Source: an uncultured Saprospiraceae bacterium
GTDB taxonomy: Bacteria > Bacteroidota > Bacteroidia > Chitinophagales > Saprospiraceae
Direction of reading: 5' to 3'
Assembly: GCA_937924035.1 (NCBI GenBank)
Contig: CALDTK010000031.1
Coordinates: forward strand, 1 to 36,650
Length of the DNA stretch: 36,650 nt
Shown: piece by piece, positions 17,749-26,145 of the stretch
Numbering within the stretch: position 1 is the first letter of the stretch
How the letters are laid out: each line of letters begins with the position of its first letter
Position numbers and translations under genes: made by a program
Notes under the pieces: model-generated
The model's input: only the letters and a program-made list of their open reading frames with translations
Told to the model about the DNA's origin: nothing
Database searches by the model: none

Positions 17749-19692
17749 CTAGTCCAAGAATACTTTGCCCGACTGAATTTCCAAGTCGGAACAGACTACA
17801 ACAAAATACATCCCCCTCTTTAAATCTGAAACGTGCAGCGAAACAGGTTTTGGCGAAAGCGGAAAACCTTCGAACAAATCTCTCTTGAGGTCTCTAACTA
17901 GCTTCCCAGTGATGTCATACAACTTCACACTGGTAAGAATATCTATTTCACTGTAAACGAAAATTTCATCTGAAGCTGGGTTTGGATAAAGAATGAGCGA
18001 CTCATTAGAAGTTGCATAAACAGTCTCATTGCTACTTACAATCCCCTCACAGTCGCTCGCTAACACCTCTGCTACAGCTTTAAATTTAGGAGCAGGAATA
18101 AGACTGGTATCCTGGTGCATCGTTTCCAGCATTCCCCAGCTGCCAAACTGCCCAGAGCGACCGGTTACTAAAGAGAAGTGCTGTAGTTGCAGAGGTTCAT
18201 TCCCTACCTGCAACGTGCGCAAAGTATCAAACCACTCGTTATAAATGTTATAGAGCGCCGTGTCACGCTGAATATCAAGCAAGGCCTGGTTGTACGATTG
18301 AACTTGTCCAAACGGCTGTCCAGTTAAATGCTGACCACCTTCATAAAAAAGCATCGGAATATTCAATGAATCCGCAATGGTTTCTTTTATCTCACGTAAA
18401 TAAGGCGTAGCCTCTTCGGTGATGTTTCGCCGCGCCCAGTAGGCAATATCGGCAGCTGTAGCAGCAGATCCAAGTGCATCTAAGGCCGCATCGCCGTCCT
18501 CTCCAATTCCGAAATAAAACGTTGGCGCAACGGCATCAAAACTTCCTGGCCGCATATTGAACACCGTGCGTTGGGCAACATCAGGCCAGCCCGTCTGCAC
18601 ACCTACTACCCTTTTAATACGGGCCGTATCGGCACCATAGACGTCCGTCCAAATATCCATGGTACGCTGAACGAAACCAACCGTATTCTCTGGCCATGGC
18701 AAACCCGTTTCTAGTTCACCGTATTTGCTACACCAATGTGCTTGCCCAAAAAGCCAATTCCAATTTTCGTTACTGTACTCAACCGTTAGCGTACGCTCCC
18801 GATCAAGGTTATCGTGAAAGAGTTGGGCCATCTCACGGATGTATTCAGGACTGGCGCGGTATGGCACGCAAACCCATCCATCGAGACCTTCTTGATTCAT
18901 CAAATCGATCATGAGTTCGTATGGGATGCCTTTGTTGTGCGCGTAGGTGTAGTAGTCTGGTTGCTGGCGTTCGTTCCAAGCATACAACGCTGGTGAATCC
19001 CAGCTCGTCCAGTCTTTTTGCCCCCAATTGTTGGTCTGCCCCCAGTCCATGAAGCGCACCGAACGAAACATGCGCACGCGATCCAACCAAACTTCACTGA
19101 ACGGCTGATCCATATAGGTAGATTCGGTACCCGGCATTAGCACCCGGATATTACGGATAGGATTCCCAACTTCAGATCGATTGATTCGCATTTCAAGAGC
19201 GTTCCCTCCAGCTGCGGTATCCAAATCGAAAGTCATGCGCCCGTTGCCGTGATCTATAAAGTTGGTAAAGCCGCCCCACCAAGCAAGCTCTCCTTCACCG
19301 TCGTAGAGTACAGTGTAGGTCCCTTCCTCCCAACCATCGAGTTCAGCCCATATAGTGGCTACTACTTGCCTATATGGATGACCGTTTACAATTTGTGGAA
19401 GCGAGACAGGATAGCCGTCAGGTCTTAGCGCTAGGCTGTCCTGCAAGTCTGTACTCCAAGGGCTTCCGTTCGGATTATCGAAATCCTTAGTGTACCACTC
19501 TCGCGCATTGCGCATACGGTCGACAAAAGGCAGTTCCGTGCCCCAATCGAACATGCCTGCGAGGTTGGTCCCGATGGCGAGCTTGCATGAATCTGGCAGA
19601 GTTGATTGGGCGTAGCTATTCAAGCTATTGACCAGGATGCTAACCACCAAGAATGTAAGAAGAGCAAGATGACGCATAGCTGTAGATTTCAA
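17749..19692 (-). CDS. Secreted glycoside-hydrolase-like or carbohydrate-active protein with T9SS C-terminal domain
   Basis: Signal peptide; TVEYSNENWNWLFGQAHW, LFYEGGQHLTG; C-term LILYPNPASDEIFVYSEIDILTSVKLYDITGKLVRDL...LKRGMYFVVV. Confidence 0.7.
   Translation of the reverse strand: MKSTAMRHLALLTFLVVSILVNSLNSYAQSTLPDSCKLAIGTNLAGMFDWGTELPFVDRMRNAREWYTKDFDNPNGSPWSTDLQDSLALRPDGYPVSLPQIVNGHPYRQVVATIWAELDGWEEGTYTVLYDGEGELAWWGGFTNFIDHGNGRMTFDLDTAAGGNALEMRINRSEVGNPIRNIRVLMPGTESTYMDQPFSEVWLDRVRMFRSVRFMDWGQTNNWGQKDWTSWDSPALYAWNERQQPDYYTYAHNKGIPYELMIDLMNQEGLDGWVCVPYRASPEYIREMAQLFHDNLDRERTLTVEYSNENWNWLFGQAHWCSKYGELETGLPWPENTVGFVQRTMDIWTDVYGADTARIKRVVGVQTGWPDVAQRTVFNMRPGSFDAVAPTFYFGIGEDGDAALDALGSAATAADIAYWARRNITEEATPYLREIKETIADSLNIPMLFYEGGQHLTGQPFGQVQSYNQALLDIQRDTALYNIYNEWFDTLRTLQVGNEPLQLQHFSLVTGRSGQFGSWGMLETMHQDTSLIPAPKFKAVAEVLASDCEGIVSSNETVYATSNESLILYPNPASDEIFVYSEIDILTSVKLYDITGKLVRDLKRDLFEGFPLSPKPVSLHVSDLKRGMYFVVVCSDLEIQSGKVFLD
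17847..17860 (+). repeat. Dispersed 14-mer
   Basis: Exact gttttggcgaaagc, inside the C-terminal part of CDS 17749-19692. Confidence 0.95.
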
Positions 19693-19770
19693 TTAAAGGT
19701 AAAGAGCACTGGTCATTTGAAGGATCCGCGTTCAATTAGGTTACGGATATAGATTAAGATGGATTTACTT

Positions 19771-20619
19771 TCATGCAAATGCTTTCTCCCTCACCGCTGC
19801 TCTTGTACAACGCATGATTACCTCCTGCATATCGGCGCCATCGCTTTTAATAGGATCAATAAACCGAACTAGCTCGGTGCGGAGGCGGTACAGTTTGCGT
19901 AGGTCATCGGTCTGCTTGGCCTCGGCAACCATTTCGATTTTATTGAGGTGAGCCGCTCGAGCTTGGCGCGGATTATAAATGCCTGCAAGCTCAGAGCACT
20001 GGTTGCACGTTCCCTTTTGATTAACAAGCGCACAACGCCTCGAGAATACGTTGGTCATCGTAGTCCGTGCATCGTGAAGTAGGTGCTTCACCTTGCCCTC
20101 GGTGAGCTCTAGAATCTCAGCGATCTCTCGCCGCTTAAACTGGTAAACGTCTTTGAGCATCACGGCGACTTGCTGATCAATCGGGAGGGTTTTCCCAATG
20201 CAGGTGAAGCAAAAATCAATGTGCTCCCGTACGTCGTAGCGCCCACTAGGAGACTGGTGATGAACCTTCATAAACGCCTCTGCAATTGTGGAGCTCCCCA
20301 TGGCTAAGGACTTCGATCGATCCTGCGCATCCTCTGGCCAGCGCTGCCTTTGTCGTAAAGCATCCCGACCCAGGTTGGCAGCAATGCGAAACACCCAAGT
20401 CTTCAGACTCGACTCTCCACGAAAGGTGCCGATCTTTTCAAAGGCCCGCACGAAAGCATCCTGCGCCAAATCTTCGGCGTCTTCCCTGTTTGCGACCAAG
20501 CGATACAGAAAACTTTTAAGCTGATCCTGAAAGCCTAAAAAGAGTTCTTGAAAAGCAAGGATATCACCTCCTTTCGCTTTTTCGAGTAGATTGATTTGAC
20601 TGTTACTTGGAGAGCTCAT
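19771..20619 (-). CDS. RNA polymerase sigma-70 (ECF-like) factor with Cys-containing C-terminal extension
   Basis: FQELFLGFQDQLKSFLYRLVANREDAEDLAQDAFVRAFEKIGTFRGESSLKTWVFRIAANLGRDALRQ; region 4 QFKRREIAEILELTEGKVKHLLHDAR. Start MSSPSNSQ (20619) preferred over listed 20664. Confidence 0.88.
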   Translation of the reverse strand: MSSPSNSQINLLEKAKGGDILAFQELFLGFQDQLKSFLYRLVANREDAEDLAQDAFVRAFEKIGTFRGESSLKTWVFRIAANLGRDALRQRQRWPEDAQDRSKSLAMGSSTIAEAFMKVHHQSPSGRYDVREHIDFCFTCIGKTLPIDQQVAVMLKDVYQFKRREIAEILELTEGKVKHLLHDARTTMTNVFSRRCALVNQKGTCNQCSELAGIYNPRQARAAHLNKIEMVAEAKQTDDLRKLYRLRTELVRFIDPIKSDGADMQEVIMRCTRAAVREKAFA

Positions 20620-20926
20620 CGAGTAAGTTTTGGTGTGCGGCTTTCGCCAAAACAGGCCATTCATCAGAAGCCGAAGAGGGTACCTGAATCCAAGCCTTCA
20701 TCGGTTTGCCCTTCCCCGCAGGATCGAAGAGTGAAAAACCATCGCGAGCAAGAAGGTCTGGGTGCAACTCAGGTGGCAGCTTAAAGGCTACATGATCGTT
20801 AGTATCCGCATGCCAGAAAACGAAGGGTTTACGACCGATGTTAAGGCTCGGGTATCCAAACATGCTCCCCTTACGTGCTTCGGGTAGCTCGTCAAGCAAG
20901 GCCAAAAAATTGTCTGGTGGGTACAT
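20603..20926 (-). CDS. TfoX-N/YjbR-like small protein
   Basis: MYPPDNFLALLDELPEARKGSMFGYPSLNIGRKPFVFWHADTNDHVAFKLPPE...; K-x-MFGYP pattern. Confidence 0.55.
   Translation of the reverse strand: MYPPDNFLALLDELPEARKGSMFGYPSLNIGRKPFVFWHADTNDHVAFKLPPELHPDLLARDGFSLFDPAGKGKPMKAWIQVPSSASDEWPVLAKAAHQNLLDELSK
20640..20653 (-). repeat. Dispersed 14-mer
   Basis: Exact gctttcgccaaaac, in the 3' end of the TfoX/YjbR-like gene and just upstream of the preferred sigma start. Confidence 0.95.
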
Positions 20927-20935
20927 ATAAAGTGA

Positions 20936-20949
20936 GTTTTAGCGAAAGC
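20936..20949 (+). repeat. Dispersed 14-mer, one mismatch
   Basis: gttttagcgaaagc followed by tgaa, intergenic. Confidence 0.8.
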
Positions 20950-20969
20950 TGAAATTGCCTTAAACCGGA

Positions 20970-21335
20970 TTAGAACGGAAGGTATCGATCACGGGCAAAA
21001 CCCTCGGAGAAGAGAAGTGCCGCACCTGCCATGGCAATGTCTCGAAAGACCGCGATGACTCCCACAAAGTCTCCCGAGATCGCTTTAGGTACATGAATGA
21101 GAATAACGAAAAGGAGCAGTTCGAGCGCGAGTGCGTGACCGGCTAAGCGATCAAGTTTGCCGAGTACGACACTCAGCGCAAAGGCCAGCAAACCGACGCC
21201 AGCGAAGTAAACCCAGAATGCTGGAAACGGCAGCCAGTCAGGTACGTAGTCAATCGAAAACTCGAGCGGACCGAAGTGGAGAATGCCGAAAGCGGCCATG
21301 GGAAGTGTGAAGAGGATAGTGGCGATGCGTCGCAT
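20970..21335 (-). CDS. DoxX-like small integral membrane protein
   Basis: 121 aa hydrophobic, four predicted helices by eye, MAAFGILHFGPLEFSIDYVPDWLPFPAFWVYFAGVGLLAFALSVVLGKLDRLAG. Confidence 0.6.
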   Translation of the reverse strand: MRRIATILFTLPMAAFGILHFGPLEFSIDYVPDWLPFPAFWVYFAGVGLLAFALSVVLGKLDRLAGHALALELLLFVILIHVPKAISGDFVGVIAVFRDIAMAGAALLFSEGFARDRYLPF

Positions 21336-21378
21336 GTCAGAAAGGGTTTAGAGGTTAAAAAATTGGAGAATGTTAGGA

Positions 21379-22173
21379 CTAGATGACGCTGCGCGTTCCG
21401 CGATCAGCGTCAATGATGTGGCTGTTGAGGATGGCTCCAGCAGGACTGGCGACAAAGGCAATTAGTTCGCCTACTTCAGCGAGTGTAGGTCCGCGACCGG
21501 TGAGATATCCCTGTTTCATACCGGCCAAGAGCGCCTCTGGACTGATGCCCATGCGCTTGGCTTGGAGGGCGTTAGTCTCGGCAATCGTGCGGGTTTCAGC
21601 AAGGGCGGTGACGTTGATGCAGGTTGCACGTCCACCGAGCGGTGCAAGTTCTGAAGCAATGGCTCTGGTCAGACCTTCAATGGCGGCAGATGCGGAAGCG
21701 AGTCCTGCCATGCCCGTCATTTTCATGCGGCTCAGCGAGGAGGTGAGACTGATGACCGTCCCTGCAGTACCAAGTGATTGCCAATGGCGTGCCGCGCATT
21801 GGGCTGTCACGAACTGGCCACCAACTACAAGTTTGTGCAGCTTGGTGAAGCTGTCGAGCGAGAGGTCTGCAATCGCCGTTCCGTAGTCGGCCTCTACAGC
21901 TCGCGGTCCGACGCCGTTGAAGATGACTTCGACGCGGCCGAACTGTTTCTGCACGTTGTTGATAGCAGCAGTTACTTGGTCGGGGTCGAGTACATCAACT
22001 CGTTGTACGGGCAGTACACATCCGAGCTCTTGGTGCAAATGGGCAACAGACTCAGGATTACGTGCGGCGAGGGTGACCTTTGCACCGCTCTGATGAAGTG
22101 CTCTTGCAGCTGCTGAGCTGATAGCTCCGCCTGCAGCGAAAACGAGGCAAGAAGTGGGGTTTGTGATTTCCAT
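21379..22173 (-). CDS. Short-chain dehydrogenase/reductase (SDR) family
   Basis: CLVFAAGGAISSAAARALHQSGAKVTLAARN...DVLD...VIFNGVG...ISLTSSLS...SASAAIEGLTRAIASELAPLGGRATCINV. Confidence 0.85.
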   Translation of the reverse strand: MEITNPTSCLVFAAGGAISSAAARALHQSGAKVTLAARNPESVAHLHQELGCVLPVQRVDVLDPDQVTAAINNVQKQFGRVEVIFNGVGPRAVEADYGTAIADLSLDSFTKLHKLVVGGQFVTAQCAARHWQSLGTAGTVISLTSSLSRMKMTGMAGLASASAAIEGLTRAIASELAPLGGRATCINVTALAETRTIAETNALQAKRMGISPEALLAGMKQGYLTGRGPTLAEVGELIAFVASPAGAILNSHIIDADRGTRSVI

Positions 22174-22323
22174 GTCAGTAGGTTTTTACTACTGACGAAT
22201 GGCGGATTAAAAACGGTCGAAGGTTTTTCTAGTTCACCTAAAAACAAAAAAACCGTTTTCATTTGCTGGCGTGACAACCATTGCAAATAAAGTCAAAAGA
22301 GGCCTCTCGGCTTTAGAGTTTCA

Positions 22324-22337
22324 GCTTTCGCCAAAAC
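22324..22337 (-). repeat. Dispersed 14-mer
   Basis: Exact gctttcgccaaaac in context tttcagctttcgccaaaac, intergenic. Confidence 0.95.
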
Positions 22338-22566
22338 AAGCTCTGCCAGGATGAGCAGAAACACGATCACAATGCACCTCAGAATTTGCCCAGAGCTGGA
22401 CTCCTCGTGAACCGAGACGTCTCACGCCTCACAAAAGAGATATGAGTGACCACTTGAAAGGAAATGCAATTAGCATATTAGCCGACTGAAAAAAGCCTAG
22501 AATTGAAGTAATGTTGAGTGCGATGAACTTTTTATTCATCAATTTAGGAAAATACAGAATAAAGTG

Positions 22567-22574
22567 TAAATTTG
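22567..22574 (+). promoter_or_regulatory. Candidate Bacteroidota-type -7 element (TAnnTTTG)
   Basis: taaatttg upstream of the GntR gene; no clear -33 box, so modest support. Confidence 0.4.
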
Positions 22575-22588
22575 TCGCACTCACGAAT

Positions 22589-22598
22589 TGGTTAACCA
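22589..22598. promoter_or_regulatory. Candidate FadR-subfamily operator TGGTTAACCA
   Basis: Perfect 10-bp palindrome tggttaacca, 31 bp before the GntR ATG and downstream of the candidate -7 box. Confidence 0.55.
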
Positions 22599-22628
22599 GT
22601 TGAAGGTTGACCACCGACCTATTGAAAA

Positions 22629-23339
22629 ATGCTTAAAAGTTTCTCCAAAATCCAGATGGAAAGTCCGGTCGACAAGATCGTTGGGCAAATTAAAGAATTG
22701 ATCCATGGAGGAGACCTTAAACTTGGTCAAAAACTACCCAGTGAGCGATCGCTAGCCGAGCAGCTCGACGTAGGTCGCAGCTACGTTAGAGATGCCATCA
22801 AAAAGCTTGAATTTTTTGGTGTTCTGCGTACGTCGCCACAAAGTGGAACTTACGTAGTCGGAGTGGGCGTAAATGCACTTCAAGGACTTATTGGAGATGT
22901 GTTATCGTTTGAGGGACATGAATTCAATTCATTAGTAGAAACACGGTTACTCATCGAGTGTGAGACAGCTGCACTTGCCGCTACTCGTCGCACGGCTACT
23001 GATCTCGATGAGTTGAAGTATGCCTTTGACGAGCATGAAAAAATAACAAAAACTGGTAAAGCTGGAATTGAGGCCGATCTTCTCTTTCATGTGAAAATAG
23101 CAGAAGCTTCAAAAAATTCCGTTTTGCAATCGCTTTTAATGATCATCACGCCTGATATCATTAAGCGATACAATGAACTCAAAATTTGTGGTGTTGATGA
23201 TCTCCAAACAACACTTGAAGAACATTCACAAATCATAGACTGCATCATAAACAAAGATGCTTTGGGTGCTAATAGTGCTATGGCAACACACCTCGCTGGA
23301 GTTTCAAAATTCAGTACCCAACTTTTAAACAACGAATAG
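22629..23339 (+). CDS. GntR family transcriptional regulator, FadR subfamily
   Basis: LIHGGDLKLGQKLPSERSLAEQLDVGRSYVRDAIKKLEFFGVLRTSPQSGTYV; FCD-type C-terminal domain. Confidence 0.92.
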   Translation: MLKSFSKIQMESPVDKIVGQIKELIHGGDLKLGQKLPSERSLAEQLDVGRSYVRDAIKKLEFFGVLRTSPQSGTYVVGVGVNALQGLIGDVLSFEGHEFNSLVETRLLIECETAALAATRRTATDLDELKYAFDEHEKITKTGKAGIEADLLFHVKIAEASKNSVLQSLLMIITPDIIKRYNELKICGVDDLQTTLEEHSQIIDCIINKDALGANSAMATHLAGVSKFSTQLLNNE

Positions 23340-23624
23340 TTTCATTTAATCTTCGAACTAATAAAATTTTGAATGAAACTACCATATGATTAAATCAGAG
23401 TCTGATTTTTATCGGACGGGACAAGTTATCTTTCAATTCCATTGGAAATTAAAATGAATTTCAGCAGAAATTCTACTGGAAGAGAACATCCTACTTTTTT
23501 GTCATCAACCCCATCGGCACCTGAATGTTTGCCATACACCAGCAAGTTATGGACTCGAATCAATAACGATGGACCCTAAATCGGAAATTGTTTTTTAGTA
23601 AGACTTGAGTTTTAAAATCGTGAA

Positions 23625-23668
23625 GGAGAGGTACCACTTTAACGTGGTATCCTCCCTTTATTTTTTCC
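23625..23668 (+). terminator. Intrinsic terminator-like hairpin upstream of the alginate lyase gene
   Basis: ggagaggtaccac (23625-23637) / gtggtatcctcc (23644-23655), then ctttattttttcc. Confidence 0.7.
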
Positions 23669-23744
23669 TCAAGGTACAATCTTACTAAAAAAATATAGAC
23701 AAGAGATGTAATTTAAACACCTCAATCAATCATTCTCAACTAAG

Positions 23745-26075
23745 ATGTTTTCAAACTACGCTTCCTACTTCAATTGCTTCCACACAAACATTGTGTGGAG
23801 TGATTCCACCTTTAGAAGTAAGAAGCGAATTACGGTAGGAATAATAATGTTGATCTTTTTGTGTGGAGTTTTAGCGCAAGCTCAAAAAACATCCATGCAG
23901 GATAATACCGCAGAAATAGTCGAAGCCGTACGTGAAGGATCAGCCCCTCCTGTATTTCTGAAGTCGTTGAATGCGGCAAAACTATCCGTTGAAGACTGGA
24001 TGGCAGATGGAACCTTAGTGCCCGTCCCAAAAGACATGGCGGGAGGATACAGTCATGAAGTACATAAGCGCAACCTTTTGCTCATGCAGAAAACAGGCTC
24101 TTTGTACGAGCTAACTGGAGAGAAGAAGTATTTCGCCTTTTTGAGAGAGTTATTCTTGACCTATGCTGAGAAGTATCCAACTTTCGGTGTGCACCCTTCC
24201 ACCAAGTCATACGCGCCAGGTAAGCTCTTTTGGCAAGCTCTTAACGATGCGAATTGGCTCGTCTATGGTAGTCAGGCATACGCAATCATACGTGATGAAC
24301 TTCCTACTAGCGAGCAACAAAAAATTGAGAATGACTTCTTAAGACCTTACGCAGATTATATCTCCTTAGAAAGTCCTCAGTTTTTCAATCGCGTCCACAA
24401 CCACAGTACTTGGGGTAATGCGGGTGTCGGCATGCTTGCAATCGCACTTAAAGATAAAGACCTTCTTCAACGAGCGCTATACGGCCTTCCTAAAAACGTA
24501 ACTACAGAGCTAAAACTCGACAATGATGGAGGTGACATTAAAGCTGGACCAAATGGTGAGGCTGGCTTTTTTGCTCAACTTGACAATGCCTTTTCCCCAG
24601 ACGGCTACTACAGTGAAGGTCCATATTACCAGCGCTACGCGATGTTACCATTCATTGTGTTTTCGAAAGCACTAGAGTCCTATGACCCTTCTATTAAAAT
24701 ATTTGAATATCGCGATGGACTACTTCGCAAAGCAGTTCATACGCTTGTTGGGATGACCGATGAAAGTGGTGCCTTTTACCCTATCAACGATGCTCAGAAG
24801 GGCATGTCCATTCAGTCTCGTGAATTAATCGCTGCGGTAGACGCAATTTATTTCTATTGCGGGCGAGAACAAACACTTTTGACTACTGCTTTGAAGCAAG
24901 GTAAAGTTCAACTTGACGAGACTGGATTTGCTGTTGCTAAAGCACTGGAAAATCTACAAGTATCACCACCCCAACTTAAAAGTCAATTATGGGTAGACGG
25001 AAAAGATGGTAATGGTGGAGGAATTGCTACATTGAGAGGCCATTCCCATCCCAACGGGACGATCAACGCACTCTTTAAATTTGGTACCCAAGGAATGGGG
25101 CACGGGCACTTCGACCGCTTATCCTTCTCTCTTTATGCTGGCAGCACAGAAATACTACAAGACTACGGCGCAGCGCGCTGGGTTAATATTGACCAAAAAG
25201 CTGGAGGACGCTATTTACCCGAAAACAAAACCTGGGCAAAGCAGACGGTCGCGCACAATACCGTCGTACTGGGCCGTAAAAGTCAGTTTGAAGGAAGCAC
25301 TAAAAAAGGAGAAGAGCACCCTTCTCAGCGCTATTTCTTTCTTGAAAAAGACAAGACATACACAGCTGTAAGCGCTAAAGATCGCCACGCGTATCCAGGT
25401 ACAGAGCTACACAGAACCCTTGCACTTCTTCAGGGAGAGGAATCTAAACAACCCTACTGGCTTGACATCTTTCGCGTATCAGGAACTGAAGCAAAGTCAG
25501 CCGACTTGCCCTTTCATTTTGCATCTCAACTCTTAGGGTCTTCAGTCGATCTAGATACGAAGCTAAATGGGATAGAGCCACTAGGAAAAAATGCAGGTTA
25601 TCAGCACGCATTCCTTGAAGCAGCAGGTAGAATTGACAGTACGCATTATGAAATGTCTTGGTATACGGACAAGCAATTTTTCACTCAAGTTAGTACTGCT
25701 GATCCTAGTGATACACTACTGCTTGCTCGAGTGGGCGCCAATGACCCCGATTTCAATTTACGGCGAGACGCATTTCACATTCAGCGTAAACAGCAAGCAA
25801 AAGATCACATCTTTGTCTCCGTCATTTCTGCACATGGGAAGTATGATCCAGTTTCTGAAATCGCGAGCTTCCCGTATGCGGAAAAGATTATTCCTACAGT
25901 TCGCTTTCAAGATGTGTCTTACACCGCAGTCTCCGTCAGCATTGAAGATCGGACTGAGTGGCTTGTTATTATCGCCAATCAAAACAATGAAAGTGAGCTA
26001 CAACACTCGCTCAAGATTGGTGGTCAGCAATATTCATGGCAAGGACCACTCCTCATTCAAAAAACTAAATCATGA
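23745..26075 (+). CDS. Oligoalginate lyase, PL17-type (heparinase II/III-like fold)
   Basis: FFNRVHNHSTWGNAGVGMLAIALKD; DNAFSPDGYYSEGPYYQRYAMLPF; GMGHGHFDRLSFSLYAGSTEILQDYGAARW...KQTVAHNTVVL. Exact start uncertain. Confidence 0.88.
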   Translation: MFSNYASYFNCFHTNIVWSDSTFRSKKRITVGIIMLIFLCGVLAQAQKTSMQDNTAEIVEAVREGSAPPVFLKSLNAAKLSVEDWMADGTLVPVPKDMAGGYSHEVHKRNLLLMQKTGSLYELTGEKKYFAFLRELFLTYAEKYPTFGVHPSTKSYAPGKLFWQALNDANWLVYGSQAYAIIRDELPTSEQQKIENDFLRPYADYISLESPQFFNRVHNHSTWGNAGVGMLAIALKDKDLLQRALYGLPKNVTTELKLDNDGGDIKAGPNGEAGFFAQLDNAFSPDGYYSEGPYYQRYAMLPFIVFSKALESYDPSIKIFEYRDGLLRKAVHTLVGMTDESGAFYPINDAQKGMSIQSRELIAAVDAIYFYCGREQTLLTTALKQGKVQLDETGFAVAKALENLQVSPPQLKSQLWVDGKDGNGGGIATLRGHSHPNGTINALFKFGTQGMGHGHFDRLSFSLYAGSTEILQDYGAARWVNIDQKAGGRYLPENKTWAKQTVAHNTVVLGRKSQFEGSTKKGEEHPSQRYFFLEKDKTYTAVSAKDRHAYPGTELHRTLALLQGEESKQPYWLDIFRVSGTEAKSADLPFHFASQLLGSSVDLDTKLNGIEPLGKNAGYQHAFLEAAGRIDSTHYEMSWYTDKQFFTQVSTADPSDTLLLARVGANDPDFNLRRDAFHIQRKQQAKDHIFVSVISAHGKYDPVSEIASFPYAEKIIPTVRFQDVSYTAVSVSIEDRTEWLVIIANQNNESELQHSLKIGGQQYSWQGPLLIQKTKS

Positions 26076-26145
26076 TCTTTCTCATTCAACTAACTATTGT
26101 TGAAAGGGAAACGATCCCTCTCAGTCAACAGCTAAATTCTAGCCT

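Noticed and set aside
20603-20926. TfoX-like protein as evidence for natural competence alongside the 14-mer
   Set aside because: TfoX-N/YjbR-like small proteins are widespread and usually unrelated to competence; no com genes are in the window.
21379-22173. SDR gene as the missing DEH reductase of the alginate pathway
   Set aside because: Opposite strand and grouped with the sigma/DoxX-like genes; sequence alone does not support that substrate.
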